From the NCBI GenBank assembly GCA_019054805.1, contig JAHQIY010000006.1, positions 4,092,001 to 4,156,000 of the forward strand: a DNA stretch of 64,000 bases. The letters are read 5' to 3'. Origin of the DNA: Brachionus manjavacas (taxonomy: Eukaryota > Rotifera > Eurotatoria > Ploima > Brachionidae). Numbering within the stretch: position 1 is the first letter of the stretch; each line of letters opens with the position of its first letter. Shown here one piece after another: positions 51,448 to 61,846 of the stretch. A program made the translations under genes and the position numbers. The notes beneath the pieces were generated by a model that saw only the letters and a program-made list of their open reading frames with translations, was not told the DNA's origin and did not search any database.

Positions 51448-52244
51448 ATCTTACGTGGGATAACTTTTGATTCTTAGATTTTAGTTCTAACTTAACTCCA
51501 CATAAAAGTGAATTAAATAAAAGGCAAGCAATTTCAATTTCATCTATGATGCGTAGTTAAAAATTTGGATAAAAAAATACTAAAAGATTAAATTAAATGA
51601 TTAAAAATATTTATTTTATTTTAAAAAATTCGATCAAAAATTTTGCTATATGGTTAAAGCTAAAGACTTTAAAAAAAAGTGCGCGATTAAAATTATTTTT
51701 TTAATTAATTTTGTAAAAATTATTAGAAATATATTAAAAAATACTAATTGGAGTATATTTTAAAATTAAAAAGTTTTTTTTTACCATTTCATTCTAATTT
51801 TTCTCTCTTTTGTTCTTCGGTTAACCTTGTTTCCCTAATTTTTATTTTCTTTAACTTTTCCCTGGCGATTTTTAAATCATAAGGATTAAAAATTCTTTAG
51901 AGGATAAAATCTGATTTTTAGCTATAGCTTTTTAATTCTTTTCTCAAAATCAACTTAATGCTTTTGTAGAATTTTTTTATGATTATGATTATTTAATTAT
52001 GATATTCTTTATATTAATTTTAGGTCTTAAAGGGTGCAAATCAATGCTTAATAAAATTTTGTTCTGGGTAATTATCTTTTAAGATAAAATCTCCTGTACA
52101 TACAGACAATTTTACATAAAATTTATTAGGAAACATAACAAAAAATAACCAAAAGATAAAATCTAAATAGTGTTTATTTTGTTTTGAAGTTAATAACAGA
52201 CACTAATATTTATTCTAATATTTATTTCTTTTGAAAATATAAAA
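51448..52244. other. AT-rich gap downstream of the receptor gene
   Basis: No gene or repeat is recognised. It contains the 3' UTR of the minus-strand receptor gene. Confidence 0.5.
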
Positions 52245-55200
52245 TTAAATGCATGTTATATTATGATTGCATTCTTTAATAAAATCGTGTGAATTTAATG
52301 AGTTAAAGTAGTCATAATTAACTTCTTCAAACTTTATTTGATAACCAAATTTTGATAATATTTTTCTGTATTTACAATCTACAACATTTATTATTAAACT
52401 GAATATGCACTTTTGCGTTTGTTTAATTATACTTTCTGTAATTTTTTTTTCAAAATTACATATTTTTTTATTTTCCAATTTCGACTGTATTTCAGTCAAA
52501 AAATCTTTGCTTTCTTGAGGTAGTCTAAATATTTTTTTAGTTTGCCTAAAAGAGTTGATTTCAATTAATGGAATATTAGAAGCTTTAAATTTTTGTTCTG
52601 CTTTCTTTTTTTTCTTTTGTTTTCTTTGCAAAATTTCTGAACTATCAGAAAATAGGGCTATGTCAATGCATTTAGACTTATTTGGATCGAGAAAATGAAT
52701 TTTGTTAAACTCATCATGAAAAGAATTTTGCCCAATTTTTAGCAATTTTTTCTCGATGTCCAGGATTTCTTGTTCAGTTGCACATACATACACAATCAAA
52801 TCAGCATTTTTGATAAGTTCTTGTCGATCCAAACAATCATATTTTACAACTTTAAATTGAAACCGATAAAACCATTTCTTGAAATTAAATTTGAACGTAA
52901 TTCCTAAAAATATTTTTAGGATTTAAATTACCTTCATCACACAAATAAGTCTTTGAATAACATCGCTTAGAAAATCTTGATTTTCTAAACTTATATTAAT
53001 TGACAGATAAAATACTATGTTTGTAGATTCAATTTGAAAAACTTAAAATAAGAAGTTAAAATAATTTGCAAATAAAAAATACAAAAAAAAAAACATACGA
53101 CTTATTAAAATACTTTGGTAGTAGATAAAAACAAAGAATAATAAAAATATAATAGGAATTAAAACAACAAAAATGATCCAAAGTTCATTAAAGCTCTCAT
53201 TTCGGTCATTGTTTGATAAATTTAGCTCAAAAAAGTCTATCGGTAACTTTAAATTGCTTATGTTGAAATTAAATGACACCTTAACTCCATAAAAAAATAG
53301 CCAGTCTTTGTCAAAATTTTTCTTTCCTTGTGATAAGATTATTTCTCCCAAAGACTTAGAAAATACACTTTTGCTGCTTGTTTCACATTTTGTTCCATTA
53401 ATTTTATTTTTTATTTTCACGAAATACAACCATTTTGGACAATAATCGTTGTCTATACATTGAACCTGATTATTCACAGTACTCTCGTCGATACACATAT
53501 TTTTCTTAGGACATACTGAACTATTGGGCTCTGCTTTAAACTTTAAAAATATTATTTTAATTTTAATAAAATTAAAAAATAATTACTTCAATCAAAAAGC
53601 TTGTCCTTAAGTCAATGGGAATTTTAACAAATTTTTCATTGAAATTTATAATTTTGTTAAAAAATGGGGTCATGTTAGCATCGAATTTCGCATCTCTATC
53701 AATTGAATGCGATCTTACTTTAAAATTTGATTTAGTTGAATAAAGGGTGAATTTAAATTTTTTGAATTGAAACAAATCAGTCATTGCAGTTGAAAAAATG
53801 TTATCCAAATGTAAATAAATAAAAAAAAATTGTCTGTCAAAAACGGTTTCGATACAAAGTCTCGGCAAAAATTCGATGTTAAATTCATACGAAATGATGT
53901 TGTTTTTTATAATTTCTTTTTTGTTGAATTTAATTTTAGTTTTATTTAAACTTTGATTCATGAATGAAATTCCTTTTATTATAATAATTAAACTATGATT
54001 ACTTTATTTTTATAAAGTCCTTACCGATGGGAATACTTCCAAAGTTGTATGCACTATAAAATTCATCTGTACAATGCTTGCTTTCAAGTTCTTCTTCAAG
54101 AACAACTGCTCGAATTATTTTTTCAGAGCCGGTTTTACTGCTACATTGCTTACATTCATTTTCACATGAACAGAATTTTTTCTCTCTATTTTGTGAACAT
54201 TTATTCATGATTGTTGGGTTACGAAATTCACCCTTTTAGAAAAATATTAACTAATAAATATTTATTGTTTAAAGAAGTATATTCCTATTAAGTTTTCTAA
54301 GAATTTAAATTTCTTAAATGTTGAAATGGAAAAGGTTTCATAAGATAATTGTCAATCAGTAAGTATTTATACTAATCAGTCCAATTTTCAGTTCTTAGAA
54401 CTTAATCGTTAAATCTTAAGTCAAACATTTTATTTAAAAAAATCTTTTAAAATCTAAAAATATATAATAAATAAATAAATAATCTAAAAAAAATAGACTT
54501 ATGAATTAGAAACTAGTCAGCATGCAAACAATTTCTAATGAACATTTAAAAGAGCTTTTTTACCGATTCCGATTGAATACGTAAAGAAGCGTATTATAGA
54601 TGAGTTTTGGACTGCTAAAACATCAGAAGCAACGTAAATACAAAAAAAATACTAAACTTGTGAAAAATTTTTTAAAAAATTATATCAATTTTTCTTTTGA
54701 TTTTTTGTTTAATGGTTTTGTTCATGGATTGGTTAACAACATTACCTAACACAATTTAAAACTCATTTCTAGTGTGTTGCAAAAATTTAGAAATTTTTAT
54801 TTTTACTTTCTTTTTTCATTTTTTAATATTTCTTTGTATAAACACTATAGTTAATTAAAAAGAAATTAATTTAAATTAAATAAAGCTTACCAAATAAAAT
54901 ATTTGACTTTTTGTTTGGTAAAGTTTATAAACAATATTATTTGGCCATACTTCATCATTTCTAATAATAAACGAGTCATTATTCCTAAGTCTTAAGCGAT
55001 CTATGTTTCCTAGAATATATTCAAATTGATTTGTAGCTGGTTGCATTATTATCAAGTAATCTCCATTTGTAGATTGATACCTAAGGATACAGGTATACTG
55101 ATTGAAATCTCCACTGCATAAATCTATAATCTTTAATTATTTAAAATAAAATAAAAAATTAGAATTAACCATTGTGAAACGGTTTTGATGTGTCAATTGT

Positions 55201-55797
55201 ATTATTTTTGCTCTTTATGCCAACAGACACTATACCACTATTTACATTCTCTATTGAGTAATATTTATTTGTATTTTTACATCTAATCAATACTGTTATC
55301 GATACATTGGCGAAAAAGAATGTGAAATTTGCGTTTTTCTGTGTAATAAAACTAGGGTCTTTAATAACAAATTCAGTTGTTCTCTAAAGATAAGAAGAAA
55401 TTAGAAAAAATTAATCTAAAAATTTTTAGCTTACCAATTTACTAAGAACACTTTTATCAGGCACTATTTTCACGCAACTTGATAAGCCATGGTAATCAAC
55501 AAATTTCAGTTGATAACCTTCAAATTCATCATTTTTTTCTATGACAATTAAAAAAATTAGAGTTAAAATATTAAATATTAATAGACTTACCAAAATCGAT
55601 TATTGAGTCGAAACTCAAGGATAGCAGGAATGATAGCCTACTATTTTCGTTTCGATAGATCACTGGACTTGAAGATAAATTGAACTCAGATTTATAAGTT
55701 TTATTATGCTCAAAATTTTCGTTAAAGCGTTCAATTGATGTAGAACAGGATTCTTTAAATATCAAAAAAATAAGGAATAAAATTTGTTTCAGAACGC
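52245..55797 (-). CDS. Single-pass receptor with SEFIR-like tail, IL-17-receptor-like (9 exons, 5' end missing)
   Basis: I join exons 55591-55797, 55435-55538, 55170-55383, 54891-55123, 54025-54232, 53587-53972, 53099-53540, 52932-53041 and 52245-52877. Every GT..AG pair and phase agrees. Introns are 46-57 nt except one of 658 nt. This gives about 845 residues. A hydrophobic stretch (QILFLIFLIF) looks like the signal peptide. A large ectodomain follows, with several NxS/T sites and a Cys-rich patch (FCSCENECKQCSS). One membrane span is LWIIFVVLIPIIFLLFFVF. The tail starts STNIVFYLSINISLENQDF, continues KVVKYDCLDRQELIKNADLI and VYVCATE, then IALFSDSSE and FRLPQE. That succession of strand-helix blocks is what SEFIR domains show. 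No in-frame ATG precedes exon 1, so the start lies in an unseen upstream exon. The exon structure is firm; the SEFIR assignment is moderate, and a TIR-like or unrelated tail is the alternative. Confidence 0.62.
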
Positions 55798-57262
55798 CTG
55801 AATGCCTTTATTGATCATTTAAAATTCAGTAAAAATTTTTAGTGATCCTAATTTGATTAAGAATTTCTTTTGACATCTTTTGACAGGAAATATGTCAAAA
55901 AAAAATTTTAATAAAGAAAAGATAATTTAAGAAAATTTTTAATCCTTTAATAAATTAAATATTTCAATAAAGAAAATTTTCTCAAAAACGAATATAAAAA
56001 TTTTCAAGCGTTCTATTTTTTATTTAAAAAATATAATAATAAATGAATACCTTGACTGGCTATCAAATGGTCTAGATTTCTAAAGCTATTGAAAATCCTA
56101 GACTGGAATTTATTTAAAATATTAAAAAGGAATTAGATTTTTTATGAAATTTACATTTTTTTCATACTGTTTGGAACTAAATTGAACAAAATGGTATCTG
56201 CCGAAAAGTTTAATAATATGTTGTTCAGATCGATTTGTATAAATCATAATTTGAAGTAAAATTTGCCATACAGCTATTTTTCCAATCGAGCTATTCATGC
56301 TGTCAAAAATTAACTTAGTAATTCAAAACTAAAAGCCTTTTGACTCATAATTCTAGGAATCAAAATATAATATTATGTATAAAACGGAAAGGTAAATTTA
56401 AATCAATTTAGATAAAAGTTATCGGTAAAAAAACAAAAAGAAATATAGAAAAAATTTTCAAATGCAAATATAACAAAATAATTTTATTATTGTGAAATTA
56501 TATTGACTAAGAATAAAATTATCTTATCAATCCAAACAATGATATTACTTAAAACAAATACAATCTTAGATCTTGTTTTATTTTTATTTTTAATTTAAAA
56601 AATGGTTAATATCGTCGAATATAACTCATGACTTTTTTTTAATTATGTCGCTTTTGTCCAGCTATTTTTTTGAGACGAGTTACTATGGAATTTAAACAAA
56701 ATTACTTAGTAAACAAAAAAGAACATTGAAATACTTTTTTGAAAACATAGAATTAGATCAATTAAGTCAAAAAGTCTGAGTTTAAAAAAATAAAAAAAGA
56801 ATTCATAAATTAACTGTTTTATTTTTGGGAGGCTACTGAACAATTTTAATCAAAACGCTAGAAGTGTACTAAAAATCTTTTAACTTTGTCAAAAAAAATT
56901 TTAAATTAAAATCCAAAATCAATGAATTTTATTGTCTAATTTTTTAGAATATTTTTTGAGTAATTCGAATTACTTAAAAAATACCTTATTAAAGAATTTT
57001 ATTTAAATAGCTCGATAAAAATCATTAAAAATTGTCTTTAATCGTTTCTAAAATATATTTAAACAATCATTTTTAAAATTAAAGTTTAAAAATCTCTATA
57101 ATCTGATGCATTTTTGTTCTTTCTGTTTATTTATTAAGATATCAAAAGTAAGAATAAATTGTTTATAGCATTTTTTTTAAATGCTTAGTTTTTATATTTA
57201 ATTAATAAATATTTTTAAAATTTTTCCGTGATTTCTGTGTGGTTTGAAACTTAAAAAAAATA
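55798..57262. other. AT-rich gap upstream of the receptor gene
   Basis: No gene is recognised. A small first exon of the receptor gene, carrying its ATG, should lie somewhere here or further right. Confidence 0.45.
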
Positions 57263-58041
57263 TCATTTTACGGACTTAATCAAATTTATTTTGAAACTTA
57301 CTTTTTCAAGTTTATTTATCAATTTATTTTTTTGATCGATACCTGCATTTGATTGCGATCTCAAGGCACTTTTTGTTTCCTTTAATTTACTATTTAATCT
57401 TGACTCTCTGTTTTCTAAATAATCAAATTTAATTAATTTTGAAAAATTCAAGCCCGTAATCATTTTAAAATTTGTTTGAAATTAGCTAAATTTTTTTTTT
57501 GAAATTCAGAATAAGCAAACATAAAAAATGATTTGAAATAAAATAACTTTTTTTCTAGAGATAAAATGTCAGATTTATAAATTTTACAAAGTGTAGCTAA
57601 CAATGTCAAAAGTCTGCGATTCGTGTTCAAATTTTCTGGATAATTCTTTTTTTTATATATAGAATTATAATTCATACAAAATTTGCAGAGTTTTAATAAG
57701 TAATGTACAAAATTTTAAGTTGCACTAGATTGCATTTTTACGATTAATTTTTTATCTCTAGAAAAGAATCTATTTGATTTTTAGTCCAACAAAAAAAAAT
57801 TAGCTTTCGTTTGTTCTGATTGAAATAATTATCTTTTATAAAACTTACGAGAACTTAGATAATATCGATTGCATCTATCCCAATTAATCATACATTCTGA
57901 CTCTAAAGTATTCAATTTTGCAGTTTGTTTGTCCAAAAGTCTTGAGTATTTTGTTAAGCTCTGTGGAACAAAGTCAGACTTTTTTTTTCTAACATCAATG
58001 TTTGGTTCTGGAAGATAGGCCGTAAATGTAACATTCATCAT
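57263..58041 (-). CDS. Unidentified small gene or gene relic (2-3 exons)
   Basis: Exon 1, 57849-58041, starts MMNVTFTAYLPEPNID and ends at a strong GTAAGT donor. Exon 2, 57460-57635, joins in phase after a 213-nt intron (NLNTNRRLLTLLATLCKIY) and ends in TGA, for 122 residues. A second open stretch at 57263-57463 (ESRLNSKLKETKSALRSQ, coiled-coil-like) overlaps that TGA by four bases. It ends near a perfect GTAAGT donor at about 57305, as a real exon would, yet I found no splice join that links it upstream. Either a frame error, an alternative exon or a decaying gene explains this. I do not recognise the family. Confidence 0.35.
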
Positions 58042-59210
58042 AAATAAAATTTGATATTCAAAGTTTAAATCGGATTAATTTAAGTTTATAATTCTACATT
58101 AGGAACGCTTTCCAAAATGACTAAACACATCTTATGGCGTAAATTGCATAAATTTTAATCTTTATTATCACATTTGTTATTTTCTAGATATATGCTAAGT
58201 AGGCCCGTTATTATCAGACTTCGATTGAAGCTGATACTCAATAAATTGCCAGAAATCGATAAAATTGAAAAAAAAACAGATTAATAAAAACTCAATTTTA
58301 TATCAATTGGAATAGAAAATTTTTAAATAAAAATTTTTCTATAATTGCTTATTCAAAATGCCAATTTTCAGTTTTGATTTGATAAATTGAAAATTTTTCG
58401 TAAGAAATTATGCTTCATAATTCTTATTACAAATCAAACACATTCAAAAATTCTTTACTTTGAATTCTTGAGCTTAAAAAGTAAGAAATGGATATTCTTA
58501 TTGACATAAAAATTTTATTTCTTTGATAAATAAAATATTTGATACTGATAAAGAGAGTCAATTATGTGTTATGCGAAAATTAGAAATTTGATTAAAAACT
58601 TTTTTTGAAGCTCAAGCAAATCAGTTTTAGATTAAAAAATTGACATTCATTTTTTTTATCAATCTTTCCCATATGTATTTTAGTAATCTTTCAAAAAATA
58701 ACAAAATAAACCTGCTATAGATGATTTTAAAAATCGAAAATTGGAAGATCTAAGAATGTAATTAAAAAGACCTCAAATGTGGAGAGTGTTTAAAGGACAT
58801 AAATTACGTGGGAAAAATTGAATTAAAACTATAAAAAATCGATCAAAAATTTCATCAATAATACATCAATATCTTTCATAGATTTATTTTTTAAATAGTA
58901 AAAAAAACGAAAAACTTAAATCAATATTTGTTGTCGACCTTTCCTGTTTCATCATCATTATCTAAGTAGTTTTCATCATTTTTTTGTGCGATTCTTCGGT
59001 AAAATTTCTGCTGGTACAGTAAAAATTATCATCAAAATCCTCCGAAATTCCATCCAAAATCTTAATTTTTAACTAATTTTTTACTTTCTTTCAAGACTAG
59101 TTTAAAATTTGACATTTGATAATAAACTTCATTAATAAACTTAAAACTTTATTAAAGAATATTTATCCAAATTTTTTGTAATAACTTCGAAAATTAACAA
59201 AAATTTACAA
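58042..59210. other. AT-rich gap with a possible minus-strand terminal exon
   Basis: There is no clear gene. On the minus strand, after CTGTACCAGCAG at about 59009, a frame reads KFYRRIAQKNDENYLDNDDE and ends TGKVDNKY-stop near 58927. It looks protein-like but is only about 28 codons and could not be joined to anything. Confidence 0.35.
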
Positions 59211-59214
59211 CGAT

Positions 59215-59960
59215 AACCGACGAACCTGACCGAACACCAGCAAAAACTTGAGCATGGGGCTTCTAGGTTCGCTAAAAAGTCTAGACAAATAGATGAAGTA
59301 GAAACTTCTCCATCAAATGGTGATGAGGAAAAATGAATTATTCTGCTCTCAAAGGTCTTTAACGTAGAACTCGAAAATCAAGTTCATAAAGTGTCAGTTA
59401 GAGAACTAACCGATACAATTAAGGATTTGTCGAACAGGATAGCTACACTAGAAAAAAGACTGTATATTTGAAAGTAGTAAATCAACTGGCAAATCTCAAA
59501 TTCATCTTGTTGGCCCCAGTATAGTGAATGGAAAAAAAACAAACAAGTCAATGTTTTTTTTGCAAAAGAGCAGAAATATATAAGTAGGAAAGAAAGCAAT
59601 GTAGAAGTCAGTGGTTTAGCTGAATCAAATATTGGTACTGAAGAGGAAAAAATAAGCGCTGAAAAGGAAACAAAAACTAAATTGGTTGATAATGAAATTG
59701 AATTGAACTGGTTTAGAGTATGCTGATATCAAGAGTCACAAAAGACTTAAGAAAAGAAGATTACCTTCTGGTCAAAATATACTCAATGCTCAGAATCAAG
59801 CTGCTCCAAGACAAATTCTCATACTGCTTAATGATAATAATAACCAGAAGACTTCTTGAAAAACTCTATTGAACGAGCAGCTCGAATGATTCTACTAATG
59901 TTGGGGTAAGTGATAGAGCTTCAGACGAATAAAAATCTGATTCACCTAAATTAATGGAAT
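59215..59960 (+). pseudogene. LINE ORF1 relic (coiled coil plus RRM-like part)
   Basis: One frame reads LTEHQQKLEHGASRFAKKSR at about 59225. It then gives VSVRELTDTIKDLSNRIATL (59390-59450, heptad-like coiled coil), VEVSGLAESNIGTEEEKISA (59605-59665) and, after shifts, RLPSGQNILNAQNQAAPRQI and LILLNDNNN. 'N-V-x-V-x-G-L-x-E-S' followed by a late 'L-N-D-x-N' is the layout of L1/jockey ORF1 proteins. Stops and frameshifts make it non-functional. Confidence 0.6.
59366..59692 (+). repeat. Left arm of a 0.33-kb inverted duplication
   Basis: These 327 bases are repeated in reverse at 60982-61310 with only a few differences (an A-run two bases longer, one A/G change). The arm spans the coiled-coil and first part of the LINE ORF1 relic. 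Arms are separated by 1,289 bp. Confidence 0.9.
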
Positions 59961-60981
59961 GGAAGAGCTACGATGTTTTAATATAATTCCAACTTCAATT
60001 CTTGCGTCAATCAATAATGCCAGAATCAAGCTTGGCAATTTGGATAAACTTTGTTTTTTTCTGCCCAATTTTAATTTTTTTCGTTTATTATTTTTTGTAT
60101 AAGTTTAGCGAGACAACTAAGAATAGATGTTGGTCAGTATGAAAAGACAAGATTAATTGGTTTGTTTTTCTTTGCTATCAAGATAAATTTGGCTTTTTTC
60201 CAGTTAGTTGAAATACAACCGAGCATAACTGACTAATTGAATTAAAAATTTAATGTAATAAATTTAATGTATAATTGAATTTTAATGTATAAAGGGTATG
60301 TTTTTTATTGCCTCGTTCGAAATTTCATCAAAACCGATAGATGATTAGTAGTTTATTTTTTTGATAACATTGACCAAATCAGATGTTGAGATGAATCCAA
60401 ATTACCAAAAGTTTGTGATTTTTTTTGTTCAATCGGATCAAAGTCGATATTGTTTGTATGAGTCAGGTTATCTATTTCAATCGTAGATAATATGTTAAAT
60501 AAAAATGAAAAAGAAAAAAGATAATTAAACTTCGCAGAATTTATTTATTTATTTGTTATTTTGTTTAATTATAATAAAAAGACCAATTAAAATTAATAAT
60601 AAAAAAAAAGTGAAAAATTAGAAAAAAAAATTTACATCATTTATCTGAACAGTTGTCTTCGGTCGACTTCCTCTACCACGTTTTTTAATAATTGGTTCAA
60701 TTTTAATGCTTTATGTAGATGGGAGAACGGCTAAGTTTGAAACTAAAGTCATATCAGCTATAGGAGCTACGTTTTTCAACATTTTCAACAAATGATGATG
60801 TTTTCTCTATATTTATAATTTTGAATTTGGTCAAATTGTACTTCTTGCTCCCAAAATTGATTCACCCAACGGTTTGAATTTCTTAATAGGTAACAATAAG
60901 CTTTTTATCATGTTTTGCATTACCTTAGTGAAATAAAGTGAACAACTAAGAATAATTTAGGGTTCACTAATATTTATTTAT

Positions 60982-61310
60982 TTATCAACCAATTTAGTTT
61001 TTGTTTCCTTTTCAGCGCTTATTTTTTCCTCTTCAGTACCAATATTTGATTCAGCTAAACCACTGACTTCTACATTGCTTTCTTTCCTACTTATATACTT
61101 CTGCTCTTTTGCAAAAAAAACATTGACTTGTTTGTTTTTTTTTTCCATTCACTATACTGGGGCCAACAAGATGAATTTGAGATTTGCCAGTTGATTTACT
61201 ACTTTCAAATATACAGTCTTTTTTCTAGTGTAGCTATCCTGTTCGACAAATCCTTAATTGTATCGGTTAGTTCTCTAACTGACACTTTATGAACTTGATT
61301 TTCGAGTTCT
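60982..61310 (-). repeat. Right arm of the 0.33-kb inverted duplication
   Basis: Near-identical reverse complement of 59366-59692. Near-identity in such AT-rich neutral sequence argues for a recent event or for gene conversion between the arms. The spacer 59961-60981 has no gene I recognise. Confidence 0.9.
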
Positions 61311-61846
61311 ATGTTTGAAATACAAAATTAAATTAAAATTCTTTTTAGATTTTTTGGACCAAGAACATTACAAAATTTCAGAGGTTTTCTTGTATTTTCT
61401 TGGAATTTTTTTATGGTTATGTAATGTGAAATTTCTCATCTTTTTGGTTGTTTTGGTTTTATGTCAAATTTTCTACAAAAATACAATCTAATTATTATTA
61501 CAAATTTTTTAATTATGAACAATTTTCTACAAAATAAAAATTAATCTTTTAAAAATATATAAATAAAATGTTGTATTCATAAACATATGTTTATGTGAAT
61601 TAAATAAACGAATTGTTATCTATCAGTCTTCTGTATGACAAGGACGCTATCCTGTATATTAGCTTTGAAATTGAGAATCATTTTTTTCTCATTTTAGTTG
61701 TCTCAAATTTAGATTTTAAATATCATGAAAAAAGAATTCATTTAGATGTTTTTTATTTTACAACAAATAATTAAAATTAATCAAAAAAATATTCATCACC
61801 AATGTTTATAATTATCAGAAAAAAAAAAATAAAAAATAAAATTGCC
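61311..61846. other. 3' flank of PRPF8
   Basis: AT-rich 3' flank. AATAAA-type words on the minus strand (for example TTTATT near 61749-61754) could end the PRPF8 message. No other feature is seen. Confidence 0.5.

Noticed and set aside
53043-53498. Independent small membrane protein
   Set aside because: Splice sites and phases on both sides join it to the receptor gene.
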